This document shows, piece after piece, positions 11,948-22,682 of a stretch of 64,000 bases of DNA; the first letter of the stretch is position 1; every line of letters starts with the position of its first letter. The notes beneath the pieces were generated by a model. That model made no database searches. It saw nothing but the letters and a program-made list of their open reading frames with translations, and was not told where the DNA came from. This DNA is from Hypomesus transpacificus. Lineage: Eukaryota > Chordata > Actinopteri > Osmeriformes > Osmeridae. The DNA lies in contig NW_025813938.1 in the NCBI RefSeq assembly GCF_021917145.1, positions 310,001 through 374,000 of the forward strand, in the 5' to 3' direction. The position numbers were made by a program, and so were the translations under genes.

Positions 11948-12066
11948 TTCTGGGAAATTGAAGTGTGTGGGTGTGTTTGTGTGAGAAAGAGAAAGGAGAA
12001 GACACACTCCAGCAGGAAAGGGGGAAGGTCTACAGACTTTGTGTGGCAGAGTAAGCACATAAATAC
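11948..12066 (+). promoter_or_regulatory. Candidate promoter of the plus-strand CXCL11-like gene
   Basis: TTCTGGGAA (11948-11956) matches the STAT GAS consensus TTCNNNGAA. A TATA-like CATAAATA lies near 12058-12066, about 70 bp before the ATG. A STAT site would suit interferon induction, typical of this chemokine group. Both are short matches that could occur by chance. Confidence 0.4.
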
Positions 12067-12133
12067 CAGCATTCCTCTCCTTCTCTCATCCCTCCAGCTA
12101 CCCAGACCAGGACAGTCATCCATCAACAGCACC

Positions 12134-13729
12134 ATGCAGTCAGTCACACTGGTCATCCTTGCATGCATCCTCGTTGCTCATGTTGAAGGTAAGATCTCTT
12201 ACATAACTTCAAAAGCTAACTGCATTGTAAGGAACTTGCAAACCCAGTGTTATAGGCATAAATGTGAATTTGAATGACTGATTCAGATGATGGTCATGGG
12301 GGTTATGCATTTTTCATACACAAACAAAAGGTACTACTGTAAAGACAATCAAACAAGCTAAATTTTCACACACACATGGTGGCTGACAACATTAAATATG
12401 CATTTACATGTATTCATTTAGCAGACGCTTTTGGCTTTGTAGGTCATATTAGGTCAGTATTAATTTGTTAAATGTTCCATTGTAAACACAAGTTTTATAA
12501 ATGAAAAATACTTTCTCCACAGGTAAAGGAAGTAACGTCATGAAATGCTTCTGCCAGGATAAAGGAGTTGACCGCGTGAACCGCAAGCTCGTGGGGAAGC
12601 TGGAGGTCCACGCGCCCAGCAGCTACTGTCCTCAGCTGGAAATTATGTACGTGTGTAATGTAAACATACCGACCTCTGTGCTGTGTAACCTGGAACTGAG
12701 ATGGATGACACGTGTGCGTGTAGATAGGAGAGCACGGAGGCCGACAGTCTCAACAACATGATTGATTGTATCTTACATTGAATTGAATCTAATCAGATGT
12801 AATTGAATCCAATCAGTTTGTTCAGTAATATTGTGTGGGATGCTGACTACTGTGCTGACTACTCTACTACAGTCGTACCTGTCTGGTGTGTGTTTTAATG
12901 TGAGGTTGTAGCCTACTAATAATATAAAATAACTTTCCCACGAAAGAAAAGACCGGTTTAGTATCTGACGATTTACCACAGGGGCGAGGCTTAATTACCT
13001 TCCGCGAAGCAAGGACGGCCTGTCACGTCCTTTTGGCCACCTGCGACAAGCCCCAGAGATTTCCAGTCTTGCTCAGTTTTCGTTTATATTTTAGTACAAT
13101 TATTTGTAGTATTTTTGTACAAAAATGAAAGTAGTAAACGTGTAGCGTGGGCTACCTGAAGGGGTCTCTACCAGAACACCTGAAGTGTCATCCCGCTGTA
13201 ACATTTAAAAAAAACACACACGCTCTCTCCCGTTTGACCTACGTCACAGTTAAAGGGATAGCTCCGCCCCTACTGAGGAACCGTCAATAAATGACGTAGC
13301 CGGTGCCAGTATAAAACAAATATGTAAACCCCAAACAAATGTATATGTAACATTATTATAACACAAGGAGGGCTACTGTTTTACCAACAACGGTGCGGTT
13401 AGTTACATGGGTGTGTATGTGCGTGTGTGTAATAGCTTCCTCAGCGTCTAACTGTCTCTGTCCTGTATATTCAGAATCTTCTTTAATAAAGGAGGGAAAG
13501 TCTGCCTGAATCCGGAGTCTCAGATGGCCAAGAACTTAGTGCAGAAAGCCAGCAGGAACAGGTGAGGTTAATGACTGTAGTGCATCTCAATAACCTACAG
13601 TTTAAAACTTTACTCATACCCTCAGACAGTTGTTTTTGACGCTGTAATCGGCTTCTATCATAGTACAATAACTTTGTAATATTTGACCTTCCTTTTTTTA
13701 GGAGTGTAATTTATGTGAGCTGGACCTGA
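12134..13729 (+). CDS. CXC chemokine, CXCL11-like (four exons)
   Basis: Predicted secreted chemokine of 97 residues. Exons: 12134-12188, 12523-12646, 13475-13561, 13702-13729; all junctions are GT..AG with matching phases. Exon 1 is a signal peptide (MQSVTLVILACILVAHVEG). Exon 2 holds MKCFCQDKGVDRVNRKLVGK and the third cysteine in SSYCPQLEIM. Exon 3 has GGKVCLNPESQMAKNLVQKA. Exon 4 adds SVIYVSWT. It lacks ELR, and its CLNPES motif and basic C-terminal helix place it with the CXCL9/10/11 group, expected to bind CXCR3-type receptors and glycosaminoglycans. The four-exon layout is usual for CXC genes; the two minus-strand paralogues end within exon 3. Intron 2 (828 bp) contains a GC-rich patch of unknown origin near 12980-13320. 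Confidence 0.95.
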
Positions 13730-16031
13730 GGAGGAGAAACTGAAGATGTTGTTTGTGGTTCACAAAACATACTGTGGTTGTATCACTGAGTAAAACATGT
13801 AAATATGTGCAGTTTAGTGTAGTTAACGATTCCACTTTGTAAATACTGTGTACGTTGAGCTTTTCTATGAAACCATTTATTTCTATGAACAGATTTAGTT
13901 TTACATTTTGTGGAATTTTGAGAAACCACAAGTATGTCTCTTAAGGAAATAATTAATAATTAAATTAAGGTATGGTAAAAAAATTGAAGTTGTTTGAACT
14001 CGCAGTGCCTTGAATGTGACACAAGCTTAAGTTAAGAGACCAGCCCACATCTTCATGCCCTCAGTTAGGCTCTGTAACATGAGACACCAGGACTGTCTCA
14101 GTAGGAACATGGGAGATACAGTCAATCTGGGCTGAATTACATCTTTCATTATTAAGATATTTCTTCTACACAGCATGGTTTGACTTCCTCAGAGAGGAAA
14201 TGGTTCTAGTGAGTCCCTGTCATGTCCACAGGGGGCAGTATCGGATCATAAGACAGGGTTTTATTACCAACAGTGTTGCGTCTTTATCATTAGTTTTTAG
14301 AAAGAAACAACCTTTCTGTATCAGAGAGACCTGGTTGGGGCCCAATGAACAATACCTTTTATTATCATATTGTTAATCTTTTCCATTCAGAGGTGTGTGG
14401 CTCTGTAGCTGTCATCAGTCCTGAGCTGCTGGGAAGCTGGGTCTGTAGGGGCTATGAGAGTAATACCACTACCTGACGCTAGGGGCGCTGTGATATAAAG
14501 AAAACTTCTCAGCTGCTCAACGTGGCCTAAAATGCTGAAATGTAAAACCACAACCATCATTTTTCTTCCTGTGTAACAAAATCTTGTGAGGAGTTCAGGG
14601 TTTATGAACCCAGTGTCCAAGCTGCAGTCCTGTCCGTGGACAATGCTTTGGGTCTGTTACTGCTTTTTACTCAATAAATGAAACATTACCACTGAAACGG
14701 TACAGTAGCCAGGTCCACTTAAAGATGACATAGTGAGAGATGAGATGTTAAATCTTGGAAATGTAAATACAAATGTTTAATACAGTGCTAAATGTCATAA
14801 AACTACAAAATATTGGCAAGGCGTATGGCAGGAGGGTCCAAACTGTATGAAGATGAGCTGTTATCAAGTGATTACAGTTAAGAGGTGCCATGATGTTACT
14901 GTACAATGATAATGGAAACACTTAATAGGAAACAATAATACTGTCAGTTAAGAATCAAGTACATGTATAAAATTGGGAATTTCAAATCATTAACATACCA
15001 TGGTGCAATCATGTCACAGCTAGTTACAAAGTGCTGAACACTCAACACAATTTAACTTTGACCTCTCACATGTACACACGTGTGATCCTGTCATAAAGAC
15101 ACATGGAGGACCTAGACAGGGTAAAACATGGCTGAAAATGACAGATCACAACTACACTTCCACAACTAGCAGGCAGTCACTAATAACTCCAGAGACAGTT
15201 TGCACCAAGTGAACCATCCTAAAGGCTGAGCACAAGACGAGCACCATCTTGGAACGCCGTCTCCAACCAATCATAGAGCAGACATTTTATAACACCGATT
15301 CTGCTCTGTGGGTTTGTGGGAGAGGAGCATGAGACGATCAACAACACTAATGCACAGTTCCTGCGTGCTAGCTACAGGCCCGGCTCTGCCGCTAGCTACA
15401 GGTCCGGCTCTGAAGCTAGCTCCAGGCCCGGCTCTGCCGCTAGCTACAGGTCCGGCTCTGCCGCTAGCTACAGGTCCGGCTCTGCCGCTAGCTACAGGCC
15501 CGGTTCTGCAGGCCTTTGTGATGCCAGGTTTGAGACATGAATAACAACATTTCTTTATGGCACCTACGAATGTGAGGTCACATGTTGGGAAACACAATGT
15601 GGTTAAGAGACCCCATAGCTGTGATTGTTAAAGAATCATAACACAAAACCGAGAGCTTCTCTTTCAGCTCATTAAATTGTTTCTTCAGCAACTGGAGGAT
15701 ATGGCACAGAGATGGCTATTTGTTTGTAACAGTGAGAAAAAAGAGAAAAATGGAAAAGGCAGAAGGCCAGTGATAAAACTGCCAACGTCCTGTTATTAAC
15801 AGTGGTCAAATCTGATCAGTTTTTCATGCATCATTGAAGGTGTTACAATAAAAATAGGTTGTGTTAAGTTTAGTTTTACCATGATATTAGCTTCAGTAGT
15901 CTGTTAGTTGTCCACATGTAGCACAACTTACATTTTTTGCGTATCAGTAGTTTGGCACCAGCACATCATACACAACCTCCCGTTTTAGTTTTCCATTCCC
16001 TTTATGCTGATAGGTTAGTGGTCTTCCTGAC
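13730..16031. other. Intergenic, probably includes 3' UTRs; no gene found
   Basis: Contains the 24-bp array at 15360-15506 and the likely 3' UTR of ppm1f (below 16032). I found no further exons. I did not find a clear poly(A) signal for ppm1f. Confidence 0.5.
15360..15506. repeat. 24-bp minisatellite, 6 copies
   Basis: The unit is close to GCTAGCTACAGGCCCGGCTC followed by TGCC; T/C and GAA variants distinguish copies. The period keeps short open frames on both strands, which I do not regard as genes. Confidence 0.9.
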
Positions 16032-19000
16032 TCACTGCCCCTGTGCATCCTGGGAGTTGGAGTCTTTGGCCCCTCCCACCAGCAGCAGTTCAGGCGAGCG
16101 CAGGAACACCACCATGACGGTGATGTTGTCACTGGAGCCAGCAGCCTTGGCATGAGCCACCAGCTGCCGGGCTACGTCCTCACCCAACAGGCCCAGAGGC
16201 TCCTCTCCCTGAGGCTCCTCCCCCTCCCCCCGAGGCTCCTCCCCCTCCAGGGGCTCCCTGTGCTTGCGGAGCGCCCCAAGGACCAGTTGCGGGACTTCTT
16301 CTGAACTCACGGTGTCAAAAAAGCCATCGCACGCCAGGAGAACATAGTCCTCGTCGCCGGTCAGCTGTGTGGACGAGCAGTCAGCGTCTCCGGACACGTA
16401 CGGCTTCTGGTCAAAGTCCCCTGCAGAGAGACAGGATCCTCACAGAGAGCAGGGTCCAACCATGTCTAACAGCAATTATGTTTGTTACAAAAGGAAACCT
16501 CCAGGTGTGGCACCTAGCAGTGATATCCAAACAATACAAACCACAACATTTCTCTGAAGATTGGACGCACGGTCCTGTGATACGGAACACAGAGTACGTG
16601 TGACGCTACTGACCGATGGCCCTGGAGACGGCGTATGTGACGCTACTGACCGATGGCCCTGGAGACGGCGTATGTGCCGTTGACACGCCAGCAGCCCATG
16701 AAGGTGATGCAGCCGCCCAGACCCTCGATCCTCTCTCTCTCGTCCTGGACACGGGAGGGGTGGAGGAGGGAGGGGTGGAGGAGGGAGAGAGAGGGAGGGA
16801 TGGAGTAGGGAGGGGAGGAGGAGGGAGAGAGAGGGAGGGGTGGAGGAGGGAGAGAGGGAGGGGTGGAGGTGGCATTCAGAGAGGGAGGAGGAGACACTGA
16901 ATGGAGGGCCACTGTAGGTTGTATTCATGTTGTAACAGAATCCCACATATCCAGCAGTTGGAGCAATCTGCCGGAGATGGCATTCAGAGAGGGAGGAGGA
17001 GACACTGAATGGAGGGCCACTGTAGGTTGTATTCATGTTGTAACAGAATCCCACATATCCAGCAGTCGGAGCAATCTGCCGGAGATGGCATTCAGAGAGG
17101 GAGGAGGAGACACTGAATGGAGGGCCACTGTAGGTTGTATTCATGTTGTAACAGAATCCCACATATCCAGCAGTCTAACTGTACCACAGGGAAGGAGAGT
17201 GTGTGTCTCACCTCTCTCTCAGGCTTGTGTGTGTGTGTCTCACCTCTCTCAGGCTTGTGTGTGTGTGTGTCTTACCTCTCTCTCAGGCTTGTGTGTGTGT
17301 GTGTGTCTCACCTCTCTCTCAGGCTTGTGTGTGTGTGTGTTTGTGTGTCTCACCTCTCTCTCAGGCTTGTGTGTGTGTGTGTGTGTCTTACCTCTCTCTC
17401 AGGCTTGTGTGTGTGTGTGTCTCACCTCTCTCTCAGGCTTGTGTGGCTCCATGAGCGGGACAGCCTGCCCCCCCCTCACCAGCAGGGCCTGAGAGTCACC
17501 CAGCCAGGCCACCGTCAGAGCCCCGCCCTGCAGGAGCACGGCCACGCCCGTACTGCCGCTACGCAGACGCTGCACACACACACACACACACACAGAGTCA
17601 AACACCACACACAGTCAGCCCTTCTCAGTGTCATCTGACCCTTAAATCATTCCTGACCCTTAAATGGGCCTGACCATATCTGCTCCATGAACATGTTGCT
17701 CCAGGAAACCCATCCCAACATGAAAATACAAACATCCCTGAACCCCAGGAGACCCAGGAGACCCAGGCCCAGCTGGTTCAGGTGTTGTTATGCAGCGTAC
17801 CTCCCTCCTGGCTTTGCCTCTGAACATGTGGTCTGTGCGTGTGAAGGCCTCCTTGAAGGCAGTGTCTGGGTCCGAGGCCAGCGCCCCCTGCTGGCCCAGC
17901 AGCACGTGCAGGTGGGTGGCAGCGTAGTTGGCTGCGTCCACGCCCCCGTGCCCGTCGAACACAGCGTAGTACTGGCGAGACGTCCCATCCTGCAGAGAGA
18001 CCAGCACAGTATTGAGGACACTAACAAGCTCCCAGCAGGTTCGAGAACAACTTTTAAGGCTTTTCTATGCTTTAATGGACAGTTTGAAGTGTGACAGGAC
18101 AGGCAGGGCGAGACAGAGAGGGGAGGACATGCAGCAAAGTGCCCAGGCTGTATATGAACCCAGGTGGCTGCGGTGAGGCCTCAGCCTACATGGCACGCTC
18201 AGTTATCTGGTGAACTACCGGGACACCCTGGATGGAGCAGATGAAACACCCTGACCCTGACTGACCCTAACCCTGACTGACCCTAACCCTGACTGACCCT
18301 AACCCTAACCCTGACTTACCCTAACCCTGACTGACCCTAACCCTAACCCTAACCCTGACTGACCCTAACCCTAACCCTAAACCTGACTGACCCTAACCCT
18401 GACTGACCCTAACCCTGACTGACCCTAACCCTGACCCTAACCTTGACCCTAACCCTGACTGACCCTAACCCTGACTGACCCTGACCCTGACTGACCCTAA
18501 CCCTGACCACGTCTGACCTGGGGGAGATCGTACCTGAAGGCCGAGGAGCTGGTTGAAGTGGGCGAGCGCCACATGGCGGTCCTCCATCTTCCTGCGGGAG
18601 TTCCTGATGGCGTGAGCGGAGCACAGTGGGACGAGGGGCGGGGCTTCGGGGTGGGCGGGGAGATGTTGGTGCCAGGCCACACCCACCTCCCGCAGCTTGT
18701 TGAAGAACAGACGCTGGACAGGCTCCGAATGGAGCACTGCAGACGAGAGTTAGGACGAGAGTCAGAACGAGAGTCAGGACCAGAGTCAGGACCAGAGTCA
18801 GGACCAGAGTCAGGACCAGAGTCAGGACCAGAGTTAGGGCTACAGCTCTGTGGAGGGGGAGCTGTTTAATCACTGGAGAGAGCTGAATTATTGTGGTTTA
18901 CCAGAGGGCACACATGGGTAGTCAAATGAGTACTGTAGCATAGAGCTCTGAGCCAACACGAGATTAACATGGACGGATTAACATGGTGAATTTATAGTAT

Positions 19001-20932
19001 TGATAAGGACACAACAATCTCTCTGCTCGTAACCAAATCAGGCTTTTACAGAAATTTGACTACACACTGAACACACATTTAGGTTAGCGATTAGCTTGCT
19101 TATCGTGCCAACGGCACTCAACTATGAAACTCAAGCTGGAGGGGGCAAGGGACTCACATAAGGTCAGGGTTGTGGAGGAGGGGGAGGTTGGCTCGGTTTG
19201 GAAGGGGCTTAGATTAGGGTTAGAGGTTAGCAGGTGGGGGACTAACATAATACTTCCTGTTCTCCGTCCTGCTGCTGGGCATCTTGGGGGCAGTGGAGAG
19301 GTGAAAGGTCACTCTTCAGGAGCTCTGACAGGGCAGCCTCACACAGGGCAGCAGCCAGCGACCCCGGGGCCTTCCTGGACCAGACAGCAGGGTGGAAGAC
19401 AACAGGATGAGACTAAAGGTATCAAACACACAGAGGCACACAAGCCTGGGGAAATGTAGACCTCTCCAGGTAAAACACTAATGTTACAGAGATGTGATAG
19501 TCATACAACATCAAGGGAGCAGAATACAGATCTAGTAACTTTAGCTCCATGTGTATGAGTTTACAGAATTAACTAGGAATATATCTGACATTCACTTCTT
19601 TATACAGTCTTTGTGCTATAACTGGCCGGTAGGTGAGTGTAATGACAAGTCTGTATTACTCTACTACTACCAGAGAATAGCAGCAAACTAGAAACACTGA
19701 GGGGAGAATCAGGAAGTGGGTGGAACAATGGTGATTCCAGACAGGAAATGAGGTCTTGCCGACAGGAAATAGCCCACAGGAATATATACAAAAGGCCAGA
19801 TGATGTTCTGCTGCGTAGAGTGAGCCTCTCTGGCCTGAACGTTTGGGTCTAAACGGATCTTTCACATCTGACAGAAAGCTTCCCAAGGCTCTCAATGCCA
19901 AGTTTCTATCCCTTCCCCATCTCCCTCCTCCCATTGGCTGAGTCACTACAGCCTTCCTCATCTCCATCCTCCCATTGGCTGAGACACTACAGCCTTCTCT
20001 ACTTGTGGAGGGCGGGACATAGGCAGGGATCAGCTTGCTTTCTCGAGGCAGGAATGTGAGGAATGCTCTCTGTGAACACCAAAACACACAGCTGTAGGTT
20101 GATATCTAAGAACTCTAATGTAACGTTTCTTTTAACTTAAAAATGCAAAATGATGTCCTATGAATCACATGCGCACCTTGTTGGCACTAATGATCGTTTT
20201 GACACAAATTTGGGGATTTAGTCTAATCTTAGCTACTGCCTGGCTAATTGTTCTAGTTACATTTTAGCTGCATTTTTACTTTTAGCCTAGGTAATATCAC
20301 GGCAGGTTTATTTCTGCTTATATCAGAATCAGAAGGGATTTTATTCGCCATGAGTGTTTGCACAAACAAGGAATTTACTTTGGCAGGGAGGTGCATACAT
20401 TAAACATATAGGAATATTGAAACTTAAATATGTGGACTAACTATACAAAAGGAGCAAAGTCTAGCTAATACTAAGAGGGGTCTAGCTAAAACTAAGAGGA
20501 ATAAAAAATATAAGTAGCCATAATTTACAATTCAACCTAAAAATACCAAAAAATACAGATACAATAGTGCAAATATAGTCTACCTGTGATGATATATATA
20601 TATAGGATGTTTTATTTTACTAAATCTTCTTTTTAGTAAACTAAATAAATATATATATATAATACAAGTTGGCTACTTCAGTCTAATGATAAGATACGTT
20701 TGTCTTTCTTCATGTAGATGGAGATGCATCACACCCACACCCACACACACCCTCACCTGGCAGCCAGCAGGCGCAGGCCCAGGTCCAGACTGTCCCCCCT
20801 CAGCTCATCCAGGGTGGGGGGTCGGCTGGGGGGGGCGAGGGGCAGGGCGACCCCAGGGCCCACGGGAACAGGGAACTCCTCCACGAACCTCGACAGGAAA
20901 CATCTGGCCTCCTCCTCCGCTGTGCTGCCCAT
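16032..20932 (-). CDS. ppm1f: Protein phosphatase 1F (PP2C family, POPX2-like)
   Basis: Metal-dependent Ser/Thr phosphatase; the mammalian enzyme dephosphorylates PAK and CaMKII. Coding exons: 20757-20932, 19247-19374, 18534-18736, 17801-17989, 17426-17569, 16651-16744, 16032-16420. Phases agree throughout and give 440 residues, close to the human length of about 454. PP2C motifs appear in order: [25 protein letters not shown] (Asp181 and Gly182 bind metal), [73 protein letters not shown]. All expected metal-binding aspartates are present, so it should be active. The N-terminal 100 residues are the least conserved; the donor of exon 2 (TTAT|GTTAGT) is the weakest call and was chosen by phase. 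The last exon has a Glu/Pro/Gly-rich insert. top3b follows upstream on the same strand, as in human. Confidence 0.95.
16193..16257 (-). repeat. ppm1f: Coding repeat: Glu/Pro/Gly insert in ppm1f
   Basis: GAGGCTCCTC and CCCTCC blocks repeat within the last exon and encode [19 protein letters not shown], between [10 protein letters not shown] and [11 protein letters not shown]. The frame is kept. It falls in a surface loop near the C-terminal end of the PP2C fold, where length variation is tolerated. Confidence 0.75.
16613..16690 (-). repeat. 39-bp duplication of ppm1f exon 6 end with its donor
   Basis: The sequence coding TYAVSRAIG plus the donor GTCAGTAG occurs twice in tandem. Splicing at the first donor (after 16651) keeps the frame into exon 7. 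Use of the second (after 16614) would read AIGQ and then a stop. Confidence 0.85.
16745..17190. repeat. GA-rich array followed by 108-bp triplicate
   Basis: 16757-16870 is GGGAGGGGTGGAGGAGGGAG-type sequence that forms the pyrimidine tract of the exon 6 acceptor. It is followed by nearly three copies of a 108-bp unit starting GGCATTCAGAGAGGGAGGAG at 16871, 16979 and 17087. The third copy is cut short. Confidence 0.92.
17205..17440. repeat. Array containing repeated ppm1f exon 5 donors
   Basis: CTCACCTCTCTCTCAGGCTT plus a (GT)n tail recurs about eight times. On the gene strand each unit reads AAGCCTGAGAGAGAG|GTGAGA(CA)n, which is the last 15 coding bases of exon 5 (KPERE) with its donor. The true exon end is 17426, the first copy in transcription order. 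Confidence 0.92.
18090..18236 (-). mobile_element. tRNA-derived SINE, second family, in ppm1f intron
   Basis: On the minus strand: CGGTAGTTCACCAGATAACT (A-box region), GGGTTCATATACAGCC (B-box-like), then TTTGCTGCATGTCCTCCCCT. It matches the organisation of the copy at 1079-1225 and is more complete between the boxes. Confidence 0.65.
18237..18528. repeat. Telomere-like (CCCTAA)n / CCCTGACTGA array in ppm1f intron 3
   Basis: Units of CTGACCCTAACC mix with runs of perfect CCCTAA. On the gene strand it is TTAGGG-like, so G-quadruplex-prone. It ends about 20 bp from the exon 3 donor at 18534. Confidence 0.92.
18737..18840. repeat. 12-bp array forming the ppm1f exon 3 acceptor tract
   Basis: GACCAGAGTCAG-type units; on the gene strand (CTGACTCTGGTC)n leads straight into CGTCTGCAG at exon 3. 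It supplies a long pyrimidine-rich tract with branch-like CTGAC/CTAAC motifs. Confidence 0.85.
20324..20580. mobile_element. Interspersed repeat fragment (fish non-LTR 3' type)
   Basis: ATCAGAATCAGAAGGGATTT then TATTCGCCATGAGTGTTTGC, ACAAACAAGGAATTTACTTT is a sequence I recognise as a common dispersed repeat in fish genomes. Family unassigned. An AT palindrome (TTTAGTAAACTAAA region) follows near 20590-20660. Confidence 0.45.
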
Positions 20933-21546
20933 GCCTGATGTCTGGTGGCGTCACAGGGACCAATAGGGAGGTTGGTTAGATCAGAAGAATGTGGGTCTAT
21001 TTCTCAACCTCTGTCAACCAGTCAGGTGACGGGGTGGGGAAGACTAGTCTTGCAGTGTAACAAACACAACCTACAGCCCTCCCAAGGTTCATGTTGTCAT
21101 TGTGGTCATAACACCGGATGAGTTAGCAAACCTCAGGGAAAGCCAGCAGGCCATTTTTAAGTGATGCATACAGCACGCAACCGTGTTGAAATGTACAGGA
21201 GCTGCTAATCGCTTTAGCTCCACTGACGTTGAGCAATGGCAATACTTTAAATGTTGAAAGAGTTGGCCAATTCTTAATAATACAGGTTCTCTAACTGAAT
21301 TATTTGGAACTTAGCCTAGCAGAACACCACATCATACAACGATAACATGTTGCACTGGGACGTTCAATCGCAAGGGGAAATATTTACTTTTAGTTGTTGA
21401 CAGAATGTTTCAATTGCTAGGGCAAGAAGCAGTTCGCTTCGCGGCTAACTTTATATACAAAAGGCAACGAACAACTCACTTCAGCAAGATCGTGTACATA
21501 ACGTTACTATTTACATGTGCACACAAGTACAATGACAAGATCGTAC

Positions 21547-21700
21547 CTTTGACTATCTCAGCGAGGACACTCCTTTCCCGTGTAGAACAGCCAGAGTTAT
21601 ACAGCTTCTAGTATATAAGTCAATATAGCAGCAGCCCCTCCCTCTGCAAAGCAGCAGACAGCCTCAATAAGGAATCCCATTTCCGGTTGAGTCGTCAAAC
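21547..21700 (-). promoter_or_regulatory. ppm1f promoter and 5' UTR exon end
   Basis: On the minus strand, GCTGAGATAGTCAAAG|GTACGATC gives a good splice donor at 21547, and an acceptor sits just before the coding ATG (20932). Upstream are TATATACT near 21610 and an ETS-type CCGGAAAT near 21680. Together these suggest a short non-coding first exon. Confidence 0.5.
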
Positions 21701-22682
21701 CTTTTTTCAAAATAAAAAGGTCATGATACAAAAGTCATTTTACTGATAAAGTTAACCCAGAGAAATAATAATATGTAAAATGTCTGGTGTATTTATAGTC
21801 AACATCGGTATGAGAGGCTTTTTATTACAGCTTTCACTCGCAATCTGTGGCCGGCTGCAGAGAAAAACAGCTCTGTAAGAGATTATCACTGGAAAATTGA
21901 ATCAGAATGTGTTAGCAGTATTAGTAAATGTGTCCTAAATATTACTGGGGAGAGTATTTAGTGTAGCCTCTTTACAAAACTGAGATTGACGATATAGGAT
22001 TTTCTAAACCTAACCTGGCCATAGTAAAATTGTAGGCTACTGTGAGGAGTGGATTGTTCCACCGAATTCACGCCTCGGACACATCTCAGCTCATGCTCTT
22101 ATTCTGAACCCAAATTCGCAAAACAGGAAAAACTATTGAGGTACAAAAACACGATACGAAAATAGGTGCGTTTGACACAACCCCCCACCCCTCACCCCTC
22201 GGCTTGAAGCAACGGCCCCGGTGGATGTAGGTGGTATTGCATGTACGGTTAGGTTTCCGACTCTTCCGGTCATTTTTATTCTATTAACTCCATTCAACAT
22301 TTACAAAACTATCTCCCCCAATAATTTTTGTTTGATTCTCGAACCTGGCTCATACTACTAGCTTTTTCAAGGCTAGACATAATGCAAAGGTGGTGAAATG
22401 TCATTTGCATTTTCCATGCAAAGGTCCACACCAGGGACCATTCATGGACTAGGCCTTGTGGTGCTAAACTTAGTATACGCCTACAGGTGAGACAGGGTGT
22501 GAAGAAAACATGTTCAATATTGATCAATTTTTATTATATTTTTAATTGAGACTAAAAAAACAAAGGCCAACAGGCCATGATGACAATTTCACAAAGTACA
22601 TGTTCATTTGTATTTCATGCCGCTGTATTGATAAAAGCTATGCATTCACATAAACTGTTGTTACGGATGATTGCAGGTGTAG

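Noticed and set aside
15304-15597. Open frames over the 24-bp array near 15.4 kb
   Set aside because: Both strands are open because the period is a multiple of three; no family match.
18237-18528. True chromosome end or telomere misjoin
   Set aside because: The CCCTAA units are mixed with CCCTGACTGA, lie inside ppm1f intron 3, and gene sequence continues in order on both sides.
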